36,222 nt of DNA from a virus. A model generated the notes under the pieces. It did not search any database. It was not told the origin of the DNA and worked only from the letters and a program-made list of their open reading frames with translations. Made by a program: the position numbers and the translations under genes. The DNA is taken from positions 1 through 36,222 of the IMG/VR virus record IMGVR_UViG_3300008108_005838; one strand, given 5' to 3'. Below, piece after piece: positions 20,963 to 28,097 of this stretch (its first letter is position 1; each line of letters opens with the position of its first letter).

Positions 20963-21418
20963 ATGACAATTATAGGAACTAATCCTTCCCATTTTCAAGG
21001 CAATCCTCAGAATCCAGTGGAAAGTGTTAGTTATGATGATGCTCAAGTTTTTTGTCAAAAATTAAGTCAAATAACAGGAAAAACCTATCGCCTACCGACG
21101 GAAGCGGAATGGGAATATGCCTGTCGTGCAGGAACTACTACTAAGTATTATTTCGGTGATGATGTCAATCAGTTAGAAGATTACGCTTGGTATTGCGGAA
21201 ATTCTGAGGGTACAACTCATCCCGTAGGATTAAAGCTATCCAATGCCTGGGGATTGTACGATATGCACGGTAACGTTTGGGAATGGTGTATTGATAAGTG
21301 TCTGCGGGGCGGTTCCTGGGGCGACATTCCTTATTTCTGCCGTTCCGTGATTAGCGATGACTTCGGCCACGGCGACAGCCTCAACACTCTCGGTTTTCGG
21401 GTAGTCTGTGACAATTAG
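20963..21418 (+). CDS. Hypervariable FGE-sulfatase-fold protein 6, N-terminally shortened
   Basis: 151 residues behind TTAGGAGTAAA. It begins MTIIGTNPSHFQGNPQNPVE, so the first strand block (GKYPVTQ.QYEAVMG, about 40 residues) is missing: the usual start ATGACAATT was joined to the middle of the gene by deletion. The remaining core and variable tail (RGGSWGDIPYFCRSVISDDF...TLGFRVVCDN) are intact and in frame. Folding without the first block is uncertain. Confidence 0.75.
   Translation: MTIIGTNPSHFQGNPQNPVESVSYDDAQVFCQKLSQITGKTYRLPTEAEWEYACRAGTTTKYYFGDDVNQLEDYAWYCGNSEGTTHPVGLKLSNAWGLYDMHGNVWEWCIDKCLRGGSWGDIPYFCRSVISDDFGHGDSLNTLGFRVVCDN
21305..21415 (+). other. DGR-type variable region 6
   Basis: Codons after TGG: GGC GAC ATT CCT TAT TTC TGC CGT TCC GTG ATT AGC GAT GAC TTC GGC CAC GGC GAC. 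Third bases of the variable codons are C or T. Confidence 0.75.
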
Positions 21419-21433
21419 TTACTAATCAGTTAT

Positions 21434-21475
21434 TTATCAGTTATCAGTTATCAGTTATCAGTTATCAGTTATCAG
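21434..21475 (+). repeat. TTATCAG heptanucleotide tandem repeat
   Basis: Six perfect tandem copies of TTATCAG. Shorter runs of the same heptad occur in most gaps of the array (for example 553-567, 16810-16824, 20670-20690, 22955-22965, 23675-23690, 25093-25116). Short tandem repeats of 7 bases are known from cyanobacterial genomes. Confidence 0.85.
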
Positions 21476-21506
21476 TTATTATCGACAAATCAACAAGAGT
21501 AAAAAT

Positions 21507-21695
21507 ATGTTGCAGGATATAGCTCATTATCGACTAAGTTTCCTAAAAATGACCGAATTAAGAAAATTAGCATATGAATACAGGATTCCAAAACAACAAT
21601 GGAATCGAACGATTTTAATTGCCGAACTTAGCAAGGTTATCGACTGGACGACACTGCCAAAACCTAAAACAACAGTTGACTGGTTTAAATTTTAG
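21507..21695 (+). CDS. SAP-like small protein, copy 2
   Basis: 62 residues, differing from copy 1 at only a few places (AYEYRIPKQQWN for ASEYGLPTQRWN). The C-terminus (WTTLPKPKTTVDWFKF) and the following 60 bases are identical to copy 1, so the block SAP gene + leader + truncated FGE gene was duplicated recently. Confidence 0.6.
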   Translation: MLQDIAHYRLSFLKMTELRKLAYEYRIPKQQWNRTILIAELSKVIDWTTLPKPKTTVDWFKF

Positions 21696-21745
21696 TTATC
21701 AGTAGTTAGTTATCATCCGTCAAAAACAAAATACTTAGGAGTAAA

Positions 21746-22172
21746 ATGACAATTAGGTAATCCTCAGAATCCAGTAGAACAAGTTAGCTATAACGACGCT
21801 ATAGTTTTTTGTCAAGAACTAAGTCAAGTAACTGGTAAGAATTACCGCTTACCGACGGAATCAGAGTGGGAGTATGCTTGTCGGGCAAACACAACTACTG
21901 GTTGGTATTTCGGCAATATTTATCATCAGTTAGAAGATTACGCTTGGTATTTCGACAATTCTCAGGGAACAACCCATCCTGTAGGGCAAAAAAGGCCTAA
22001 TACTTGGGGACTGTACGATATGCACGGTAATGTCTGGGAATGGTGTGAAGAAGGTTTTATGCGGGGCGGTTCTTGGGGCAACTATCCTACTTACTGCCAA
22101 TCCGCAAGTCGCGGCAACGTCAACGGCCGCGACAGCCTCAACACTCTTGGCTTTCGGGTAGTCTGTGATTAA
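21746..22172 (+). pseudogene. Broken FGE-sulfatase-fold gene 7 with intact variable region
   Basis: The leader and ATGACAATT are as in gene 6, but then TAGGTAA stops the frame after four codons. From 21756 another frame is open to TAA at 22170: GNPQNPVEQVSYNDAIVFCQ, YRLPTESEWEYACRANTTTG, NTWGLYDMHGNVWEWCEEG, MRGGSWGNYPTYCQSASRGN...GFRVVCD. Compared with gene 6 about 27 bases were deleted out of frame. The variable tail is well preserved, so the loss may be recent, or the gene may act as a donor. Confidence 0.7.
22062..22169 (+). other. DGR-type variable region 7
   Basis: Codons after TGG: GGC AAC TAT CCT ACT TAC TGC CAA TCC GCA AGT CGC GGC AAC GTC AAC GGC CGC GAC AGC. NNC/NNT pattern as in the others. 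Confidence 0.72.
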
Positions 22173-22219
22173 TCAATCAGTTATCAGCAATTAGTAAAAA
22201 CTATTAGGAGTTAGGTGTC

Positions 22220-22423
22220 ATGTGTATTCATATTGAATGGAGTGAAATGGGAGAATATAACCTACCTGTAATACCTTACAATACTTGCAGAGACTTAAAG
22301 CTTTCTGACATGATAGATTATCTAAATTATTTAGATAATCTTCAAAAAGAAAGGTTTTTAAATTGCTTGTATAATTACGCTTCAACTATTGGTTTAAATT
22401 TAGCATCTATCATTTACCAATAA
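22220..22423 (+). CDS. Hypothetical cassette protein
   Basis: 67 residues after TTAGGAGTTAGGTGTC. Sequence SEMGEYNLPVIPYNTCRDLK, then LSDMIDYLNYLDNLQKERFL. The acidic helix resembles the C-terminal extension of FGE proteins 3 and 4 (EVVEYLETMQTKEEKEKF), including the L/Y spacing, so it may be a stand-alone version of that partner segment. Confidence 0.5.
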   Translation: MCIHIEWSEMGEYNLPVIPYNTCRDLKLSDMIDYLNYLDNLQKERFLNCLYNYASTIGLNLASIIYQ

Positions 22424-22447
22424 AATAAATTATTCAGGAGTAAAGCA

Positions 22448-22945
22448 ATGACAATGATAGACATAGGACAATTTCCTAAGATTAACTCGGAACCGCAAGA
22501 ATTTAAGCTGGACTGGTACGAAACAAAGTTAATTTATCCGTTTCGATATTCAGAGGGTATTCATTATTTTATCCAAAAGGATCAAGGATGGATAATAGAT
22601 GAAATCGCTAAATGGGTGAAGGAAAATCATTTTAAGGAAGACTTTCCCTCAATTATCGACTGGAAATTAAAAGTAACTTATCAAAACTTTAGAGATCGTA
22701 TTCCTTGGGAGAATCCAAATCATTCAGCTACATTAACGTGCGAAAATCGCCAAAATGCCACGTTTAAATTTGCATACATGACAGTATTTCCAAATACTAA
22801 TATTGAGCTATATTACAACGGTGATCGTATAGATGAAGTTGACTTTTGTTTATTTGATATGGCCGATCCTTTTAAAACAGAATTAATGCTTGAAGAAGAA
22901 TGGGTATATTTACTTGGCATTGCATCTTTTTTATTTGGTAGGTAA
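22448..22945 (+). CDS. DUF6876-like protein
   Basis: 165 residues behind CAGGAGTAAAGCA. The middle LIYPFRYSEGIHYFIQKDQG then WIIDEIAKWVKEN and DWKLKV follows the pattern of a family often annotated DUF6876 (YTEG..YL....WLID.I......F..W.L.V), found in cyanobacteria and phages; its function is unknown to me. The C-terminus ends in a Phe-rich helix. Confidence 0.5.
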   Translation: MTMIDIGQFPKINSEPQEFKLDWYETKLIYPFRYSEGIHYFIQKDQGWIIDEIAKWVKENHFKEDFPSIIDWKLKVTYQNFRDRIPWENPNHSATLTCENRQNATFKFAYMTVFPNTNIELYYNGDRIDEVDFCLFDMADPFKTELMLEEEWVYLLGIASFLFGR

Positions 22946-23004
22946 TTAGTTACCAGTTATCAGTTAGTATTTTCAACCAAACCTAGTTGCGCTAATTAAC
23001 AACC

Positions 23005-23163
23005 ATGAATATTATTTCTACTGTCATTTTATCTATTGTAAGTATTGTAATATTCACAATACTTATGCTAACTGTTACTTGTATTATGTTTTATACAATG
23101 GGCTTTTTTCTTGGGTTTATTGAAGCTCTTGAAGATTTTATCAATACTCGAAAAAATAAATAA
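23005..23163 (+). CDS. Small membrane protein
   Basis: 52 residues: MNIISTVILSIVSIVIFTIL, then MLTVTCIMFYTMGFFLGF and a short charged tail EALEDFINTRKNK. One or two membrane helices. It lacks the AGGAGTAAA leader its neighbours have, so translation is less sure. The next cassette begins right after its stop. Confidence 0.45.
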   Translation: MNIISTVILSIVSIVIFTILMLTVTCIMFYTMGFFLGFIEALEDFINTRKNK

Positions 23164-23179
23164 CCACAGGAGTAAATTA

Positions 23180-23437
23180 ATGTCTATGTTCCCAGTTTTC
23201 AAAATAACCAAGATGCTTCAATCCCCAAAAAATGACATCACGGATTTTATCTTTTTAGGGCAACAATATCGATTAATAGCAAGGCCAATAAAATATTGGA
23301 GGCGTTTTCCGTGGTTTCGTGGTCAGCGTTTCCTTTATCAGTGTCCGTGGTTAACTTTTTTTTCTTTTCCTAGCGTACATCCTAGCGTTTTCCTGGACGA
23401 TGAAAGTAATTTATCAATAGCTAATAAAAACTATTAG
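23180..23437 (+). CDS. Hypothetical cassette protein
   Basis: 85 residues from ATG at 23180 behind CACAGGAGTAAATTA (the open frame from 23111 runs through the preceding gene). Rich in aromatic residues and Arg: RLIARPIKYWRRFPWFRGQR, LYQCPWLTFFSFPSVHPSVF. Not recognised. Confidence 0.5.
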   Translation: MSMFPVFKITKMLQSPKNDITDFIFLGQQYRLIARPIKYWRRFPWFRGQRFLYQCPWLTFFSFPSVHPSVFLDDESNLSIANKNY

Positions 23438-23447
23438 GAGTAGATTA

Positions 23448-23609
23448 ATGACACATCAGGAAGAATTAATGAAAGATTGGAGTTTAGAGTGACAAGTTAA
23501 AGCTTTATCTATCGTGGCTACTAATTTACGTCTTTTCATGAAATATAACCCAGAAGAGTTAATGGCATTAAGACAAGGTAACCAAGATGCTTTTGACCTT
23601 TTGCATTAA
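23448..23609 (+). pseudogene. Cassette gene with in-frame TGA
   Basis: From ATG at 23448 (TTAGGAGTAGATTA leader) the frame reads MTHQEELMKDWSLE, TGA (23490-23492), then QVKALSIVATNLRLFMKYNP and EELMALRQGNQDAFDLLH, TAA. The two parts look like one helical protein of about 53 residues with a nonsense change, perhaps Trp to stop. Confidence 0.5.
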
Positions 23610-23720
23610 TAATGATGGATCAAGCAGATGAGATAATAAAAAGGACAGTTGATAAATGCTAATAGTTTAATTTTGGTTATCAGTTATCAGCAAAAACCAA
23701 CACAATTAGGGAGTAAACCA

Positions 23721-24119
23721 ATGAACCTTAGCCAGAATTATGAAGAGCGACTGTACAAAATTATAGTTCGAGATAAATATCTCGAATTATCTCTTGAGAC
23801 ACAAGATTGGATCGATAATTTATTGAAAGCATCTGAAACCAGCCAAGTAACTAATGAGATATTAATCTGGTGGTGGAAAGGGGATATACAAAAAGGAAAC
23901 ATCGCGTACTTATCCGATGATAAATGGAATCTTTCTTTTCTTAATCAGTTTAAATTTTGGGTTATAACTGTTCTTATGCCTATATGTACAGGAGTTACTA
24001 TTCCTTCTCCTCTTAGAAAAGACTTTGATCTTTTCAGAAAAGCTTTAACACTAGCGTCAATTTTTCTAGTAGAAAAAGGCTGGTATGAGGAAATAATCAA
24101 CAATACAACTAAAGAGTAA
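23721..24119 (+). CDS. Hypothetical protein, WWWKGD/TGVT.P family member 1
   Basis: 132 residues from ATG at 23721 (GGGAGTAAACCA); the frame from 23649 includes repeat DNA. Blocks: YLELSLETQDWIDNLLKASE, ILIWWWKGDIQ, a hydrophobic stretch ending LMPICTGVTIPSPLRKD and LTLASIFLVEKGWYEE. First of three tandem paralogues. A possible membrane-associated helix lies in the middle. Function unknown. Confidence 0.6.
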   Translation: MNLSQNYEERLYKIIVRDKYLELSLETQDWIDNLLKASETSQVTNEILIWWWKGDIQKGNIAYLSDDKWNLSFLNQFKFWVITVLMPICTGVTIPSPLRKDFDLFRKALTLASIFLVEKGWYEEIINNTTKE

Positions 24120-24175
24120 AACTGGGACTACATAAAGTAAAACAAACAAAAATAACCTAAAACAGGAGTAAACCA

Positions 24176-24613
24176 ATGAACATTAACATTAATCCTCAAT
24201 TCAAAGATCGACTATTCAAGCTCATGATTAAAAATAAGTATCTTGAGCTATCCCTTGAGTCACGAGATTGGATCAATGATTTGTTAAAAGCATCTCAAAC
24301 TAACCAAGTAACTAATAATATACTAATCTGGTGGTGGAAAGGAGATATACAGCAAGGGCACATCTATCCGTATTTATCTAGTGACAAGTGTAATCTTTCC
24401 TTTCTTAACCAGTTTATACTTTGGTGTTTTACAACTATTATTATGCCTGTGTGTACAGGAGTTACTGTTCCCCCTTCTCTCAGAAAATATCCACATATTT
24501 TTAGACAATCTCTGACACTAGCGTCAATCTTTCTAGTAGAAAAAGGCTGGTATGAGGAAATAATAACAATACAATTAATAAAACTGGGACTACATAAAGT
24601 AAAACAGGATTAA
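24176..24613 (+). CDS. Hypothetical protein, WWWKGD/TGVT.P family member 2
   Basis: 145 residues behind CAGGAGTAAACCA, about 70% identical to member 1: YLELSLESRDWINDLLKASQ, ILIWWWKGDIQQGH, MPVCTGVTVPPSLRK, LTLASIFLVEKGWYEE. The last 15 residues (IQLIKLGLHKVKQD) come from a frameshifted reading of DNA that in member 1 is noncoding (ACTGGGACTACATAAAG), so its end is altered. Confidence 0.6.
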   Translation: MNININPQFKDRLFKLMIKNKYLELSLESRDWINDLLKASQTNQVTNNILIWWWKGDIQQGHIYPYLSSDKCNLSFLNQFILWCFTTIIMPVCTGVTVPPSLRKYPHIFRQSLTLASIFLVEKGWYEEIITIQLIKLGLHKVKQD

Positions 24614-24617
24614 ACCA

Positions 24618-25046
24618 ATGGACATTCAGCGCGCAATGCAAGTTCGGAAACAATATGATAGCTTACCTACCGAGGCTAAACAATACGTTGATGCTTTAGT
24701 ATTAGAAGCAAAACAGAATCCTAAGTCAAAATACTTAGAACAATTCTATGAAGCCTCAATTAAAGACAGTGTAATGGATACATTCGTACAATTAAAATAC
24801 AATGATGTCAATGATGCTAATGATGTCAAAAAAGATTGGATTTTGTTTGTAGCTTTTAAAGCTTGGTTATTTGTTGTCACATTTTTAACAGGCGTTTCTA
24901 CCCCTAAACAATTGAAAAAAGATGCTAACTTGTTTATGCTTTCTATAGCAGTAGCCTCTAATTTTGTAGTAGAGGGAGACTATAAAGAAAGGTACGGAAC
25001 GTCACATATCTGGGGACTAACTTACAATCCTAATATACCTAACTAA
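24618..25046 (+). CDS. Hypothetical protein, WWWKGD/TGVT.P family member 3
   Basis: 142 residues behind CAGGATTAAACCA. More distant: PTEAKQYVDALVLEAKQNPK, a middle hydrophobic WLFVVTFLTGVSTPKQLKKD and SIAVASNFVVEGDYKERYG. The 3' end of the gene (from about 25030) lies in a 72-bp sequence that also forms the 5' end of the phage-type gene at 27414, so the last residues (NIPN) derive from a junction. Confidence 0.58.
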   Translation: MDIQRAMQVRKQYDSLPTEAKQYVDALVLEAKQNPKSKYLEQFYEASIKDSVMDTFVQLKYNDVNDANDVKKDWILFVAFKAWLFVVTFLTGVSTPKQLKKDANLFMLSIAVASNFVVEGDYKERYGTSHIWGLTYNPNIPN

Positions 25047-25101
25047 AACATTGCAGATATCCAGCATTATATGGGGAGCCACAGACTACCAGTTCTTATC
25101 A
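25030..25101 (+). repeat. 72-bp direct repeat, left copy (copy of the 5' end of gene 27414)
   Basis: These 72 bases match 27411-27482 without gaps and with 10 differences. In the right copy this is the start of a phage-type gene (ATGTACCTAGCTAAAACATC); in the left copy the ATG has become ATA. The two copies bracket the block that holds both pentapeptide-repeat genes. Confidence 0.8.
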
Positions 25102-25145
25102 GTTATTAGTTATCAGTAATAATAAATAACCATAGGAGTAAATAA

Positions 25146-25847
25146 ATGAGCATTAAACCGCAACTTTTCGAGCAACCGTATATTAAGCCTACTATGAAAC
25201 CTAAAGGCACTATTCGGCTATTTTTAGAAGGTTCAGAAGATGGACTCCAGCGCCTGGCAGATTTACATCAATCGGGGGAATTGCAAGCCTTTCTCAATGT
25301 TAAATCAGACGATATATCCGAAATTGTCGTCGCAAAAGTAGAGTTCACTACAAATGCAAAAGTTATTGAAAAAGCCGAATTAATTAAGGCAATTCGAGAA
25401 GGAACAATTGATAAGACAACTTTACAACAAGTTGATTTAAGTGGGGCTGACCTGAGTGAGGCGATCCTAAGTGGAGCTGACCTGAAAGGGGCTATTCTAA
25501 GTGGGGCTGACCTGAGTTGGGCTATCCTGAGTGATGCTAATTTGAGTAGGGCTGATCTGAATGGGGCTATTCTAAGTGGGGCTGACCTGAGAGGGGCTAA
25601 TCTGAGTAGGGCTACTCTAAGTGGGGCTAAGCTGAATAGTGCTAACCTGTGGGAGGCTGACCTGATTGAGGCTAACCTGATTGAGGCTAACTTGAGTGGG
25701 GCTAACCTGTGGGAGGCTGATCTGAGAGAGGCTGACCTGAGTGGGGCTGATGTTGAAAACGCTATCTTTATCGATGCAACAGGTATTACCTCTAAACAAA
25801 TACAGGATTTAATTCGACGAGGGGCAATTCTATTGCGAGAAAAATAA
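25146..25847 (+). CDS. Pentapeptide-repeat protein 1
   Basis: 233 residues behind ATAGGAGTAAATAA. Residues 1-95 form a unique domain (KGTIRLFLEGSEDGLQRLAD, LHQSGELQAFLN, then helical KAELIKAIREGTIDKTTLQQ). Residues about 98-205 are some 20 pentapeptides of the A(D/N)LS/X type (ADLSGADLSEAILSGADLKG), which fold as a right-handed quadrilateral beta helix. A capping segment follows (IFIDATGITSKQIQDLIRRG). Such proteins can mimic DNA; the real role here is unknown. The frames on the other strand across the repeats are shadows. Confidence 0.88.
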   Translation: MSIKPQLFEQPYIKPTMKPKGTIRLFLEGSEDGLQRLADLHQSGELQAFLNVKSDDISEIVVAKVEFTTNAKVIEKAELIKAIREGTIDKTTLQQVDLSGADLSEAILSGADLKGAILSGADLSWAILSDANLSRADLNGAILSGADLRGANLSRATLSGAKLNSANLWEADLIEANLIEANLSGANLWEADLREADLSGADVENAIFIDATGITSKQIQDLIRRGAILLREK

Positions 25848-25853
25848 CATACA

Positions 25854-25968
25854 GATGCCAACTTGTTTATGAAAGGTATAGCGATAGCCTCTAATTTTGT
25901 AGTAGAGGGGGACTATAAAGAAAGGTACGGAACATCTTACATCTAGGAACTAACTTACAACCCCAACA
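25854..25968 (+). pseudogene. Fragment of family member 3 (gene 24618)
   Basis: About 115 bases matching the 3' part of 24618-25046 (GATGCCAACTTGTTTATG, GTAGTAGAGGGGGACTATAA, AGGTACGGAACATC), with an indel after TTTATG and TGG changed to TAG. It has no start and lies directly after pentapeptide gene 1. Confidence 0.7.
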
Positions 25969-25985
25969 CATGCAAGGAGTAAAAA

Positions 25986-26267
25986 ATGATTAGTTACGGA
26001 GCTACAATAGAAATCAAAAGTGTTTATGTTAATTTACCTAAATCAACAAAAGATTTTATCGCTGATTTAGTCAATGAAGCAAAACAAAAACCACAGTTTT
26101 CAGCATTGCTTAAACATTGTTACAACCGCACTATTGCCAATGGAAAGAATACTAATCTTTTCGCAGTAGCTATTGCAATAGCTTCAATTATATTTGTAGA
26201 AGGAGAGATGTCTTGCGTATATTTTCTTAGCTTAGAATATCTTAATCTAGAAAATCTTAAGGTGTAA
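25986..26267 (+). CDS. Short member of the same family
   Basis: 93 residues behind GCAAGGAGTAAAAA. Related to the protein at 24618: LPKSTKDFIADLVNEAKQKP, AIAIASIIFVEGE; the central hydrophobic TGVS.P segment is lost by deletion. The end MSCVYFLSLEYLNLENLKV is new. Probably a degenerate paralogue that still has an open frame. Confidence 0.5.
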   Translation: MISYGATIEIKSVYVNLPKSTKDFIADLVNEAKQKPQFSALLKHCYNRTIANGKNTNLFAVAIAIASIIFVEGEMSCVYFLSLEYLNLENLKV

Positions 26268-26344
26268 TAAAATAAGAAGTAAAACACATGAGTACAAATT
26301 CAAGAGCCAGAACCAGTTAAACTTCCTCCCAAAGCTAAAGAATT

Positions 26345-27427
26345 ATGAAACTTAAAGGCACTATTCGGTTATTTTTAGAAGGTTCAGAAGAGGGCTTAAA
26401 GCACCTAGCAGATTTACATCAATCGGGGGAATTGCAAGCTCTTCTCAATGAATTTAAATCAGACGATATGCACGAAATTATTGTCACAAAAGTCGAGTTC
26501 ACTACAGATGCAAAAGTTATTGAAGTTATTGAAAAAGACGAATTAATTAAGGCAATTCGAGAGGGAACAATCGATAAGACAACTCTACAACAAGTTGATT
26601 TAAGTGGGGCTAACCTGATTGGGGCTGACCTGAGTAAGGCGGACCTGAGAGAAGCTAAACTGAGTGGAGCTATTCTGAGAGGGGCTAAACTGAGTGAGAC
26701 TAAAATGATTAAGGCTGATCTGAGTGGGGCAGATCTGAGTGAGGCTAACCTGTGGGGGGCTAAATTAAGAAGGGCTGACCTGAGTGGAGCTAAACTAATA
26801 AGAGCTGACCTGAGTGGGGCTGACCTGAGTTGGGCTAAACTGATTAATACTAACCTGAGTGGAGCGGACCTGAGAAGGTCTAACCTGAGAAGGACTGACC
26901 TGAGTTGGGCTGACCTGAGTTGGGCTAAAATGATTGAGGCTAACCTGAGAAGGGCTGACCTGAGTTGGACTAACCTAAGTGGGGCTAAGCTGATTAAGGC
27001 TATCCTGAGTGAAGCGGACCTGAGTGGGGCTATCCTGAGAGGGGCTAATCTGAGAGGGGCTATCCTTAGTGGAGCGGACCTGAGAGAAGCTAAACTGAGT
27101 GAAGCTATCCTGAGTGAAGCTGACCTGAGAGAAGCTAACCTGAGTGGGGCTAAACTGATTAAGGCTATCCTGAGTGATGCTATTCTGAGTGATGCTATTC
27201 TGAGTTGGGCTGATCTGAGTTGGGCTATCCTGAGTGGGGCTGACCTGAATGCAGCTATTCTGATTGAGGCTAACCTAAAAGGGGCTGACCTGAGTAAAGC
27301 TAACCTGAGAGGGGCTGACATTGAAGACGCTATCTTTATCGGTGCAACGGGGATCACCCCTGAACAAGAACAGGATTTAATTCGACGAGGGGCAATTCTA
27401 TTGCGAAATTCTAATGTACCTAGCTAA
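26345..27427 (+). CDS. Pentapeptide-repeat protein 2
   Basis: 360 residues, with the same N-terminal domain as protein 1 (KGTIRLFLEGSEEGLKHLAD, KDELIKAIREGTIDKTTLQQ) and about 45 pentapeptides (ADLSGAKLIRADLSGADLSW), twice as many. Same cap (IFIGATGITPEQEQDLIRRG). The upstream bases 26288-26320 are a frameshifted version of the N-terminal lead of protein 1, so the start has moved to 26345, and no AGGAG site remains. Its stop overlaps the 27414 gene. Confidence 0.87.
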   Translation: MKLKGTIRLFLEGSEEGLKHLADLHQSGELQALLNEFKSDDMHEIIVTKVEFTTDAKVIEVIEKDELIKAIREGTIDKTTLQQVDLSGANLIGADLSKADLREAKLSGAILRGAKLSETKMIKADLSGADLSEANLWGAKLRRADLSGAKLIRADLSGADLSWAKLINTNLSGADLRRSNLRRTDLSWADLSWAKMIEANLRRADLSWTNLSGAKLIKAILSEADLSGAILRGANLRGAILSGADLREAKLSEAILSEADLREANLSGAKLIKAILSDAILSDAILSWADLSWAILSGADLNAAILIEANLKGADLSKANLRGADIEDAIFIGATGITPEQEQDLIRRGAILLRNSNVPS

Positions 27428-27482
27428 AACATCACAGATCTCCGACATTATATGGGGAGCGACAGACTACCAGTTCCTATCA
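27411..27482 (+). repeat. 72-bp direct repeat, right copy
   Basis: Right partner of 25030-25101 (62 of 72 bases identical, no gaps). This copy has the intact ATG of the phage-type gene. Confidence 0.8.
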
Positions 27483-28097
27483 TTATACAAACCTACCCCT
27501 GAGGAAGCAGGCCGCTTTATCCAACTCTGGTTCGAGGATATGGAGCCCCACACTAACTATACGCGGTTACATGCTAGGATGAGTGGTGGTCAGGATAACT
27601 CTAATAAATACTACCTAACTAATGTGCTCGAGTTAGGTATAGCCGCGTGGGGGGCCGACTTCTATAATGATAAGAATTCAGTGGACCAATGGCGTATTCA
27701 CTACTATAGTCCTACTATACGCCGTCTTGTTGAGAGCACCCCTCTCAATATGCCGGGGGGTAATCTACGCTATTATTGTCAGCTGGCTATGATAACTAAC
27801 TCTGAATCCGTTAAAGGAGTATGGGCTCGTCGCACTCAGCATTATCGGCGCGATAGTTATGACCGCCATAACCATGGTGAGTTCGGTATGACTAAGGAAG
27901 AGATGCAATTAGTAGTAGAGAATATAGAGCCTATACTCGAGACAGGCCTGTTGATAAAGTGGGGCGATTACTACTATTGGCCCGGCGCACGAACGCGACA
28001 CTTATTGCTTAATAGCAATAAGGAGCTCCACATCATGGGCAGTGATGCTCTCGAGATAGGTAGACTTAAACAAGGGAGGAGACAAAGTGCAGGATAA
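27414..28097 (+). CDS. Phage-type hypothetical protein
   Basis: 227 residues overlapping the pentapeptide gene by 14 bases. The first 23 codons lie in the 72-bp repeat. Composition changes to AUA/GGCC-rich at once after it. Features: MEPHTNYTRLHARMSGGQDN, WGDYYYWPGARTRHLL, and a helical C-terminus (KEEMQLVVENIEPILETGLL). The C-terminal part may be a winged-helix-type domain; no family recognised. It is the first of a plus-strand phage operon. Confidence 0.55.
   Translation: MYLAKTSQISDIIWGATDYQFLSLYKPTPEEAGRFIQLWFEDMEPHTNYTRLHARMSGGQDNSNKYYLTNVLELGIAAWGADFYNDKNSVDQWRIHYYSPTIRRLVESTPLNMPGGNLRYYCQLAMITNSESVKGVWARRTQHYRRDSYDRHNHGEFGMTKEEMQLVVENIEPILETGLLIKWGDYYYWPGARTRHLLLNSNKELHIMGSDALEIGRLKQGRRQSAG

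Noticed and set aside
25268-27357. Long minus-strand frames rich in Leu-Arg-Ser-Ala over the pentapeptide genes
   Set aside because: They are mirror images of the 15-base repeat periodicity of the plus-strand genes and have no starts or ribosome sites of their own.
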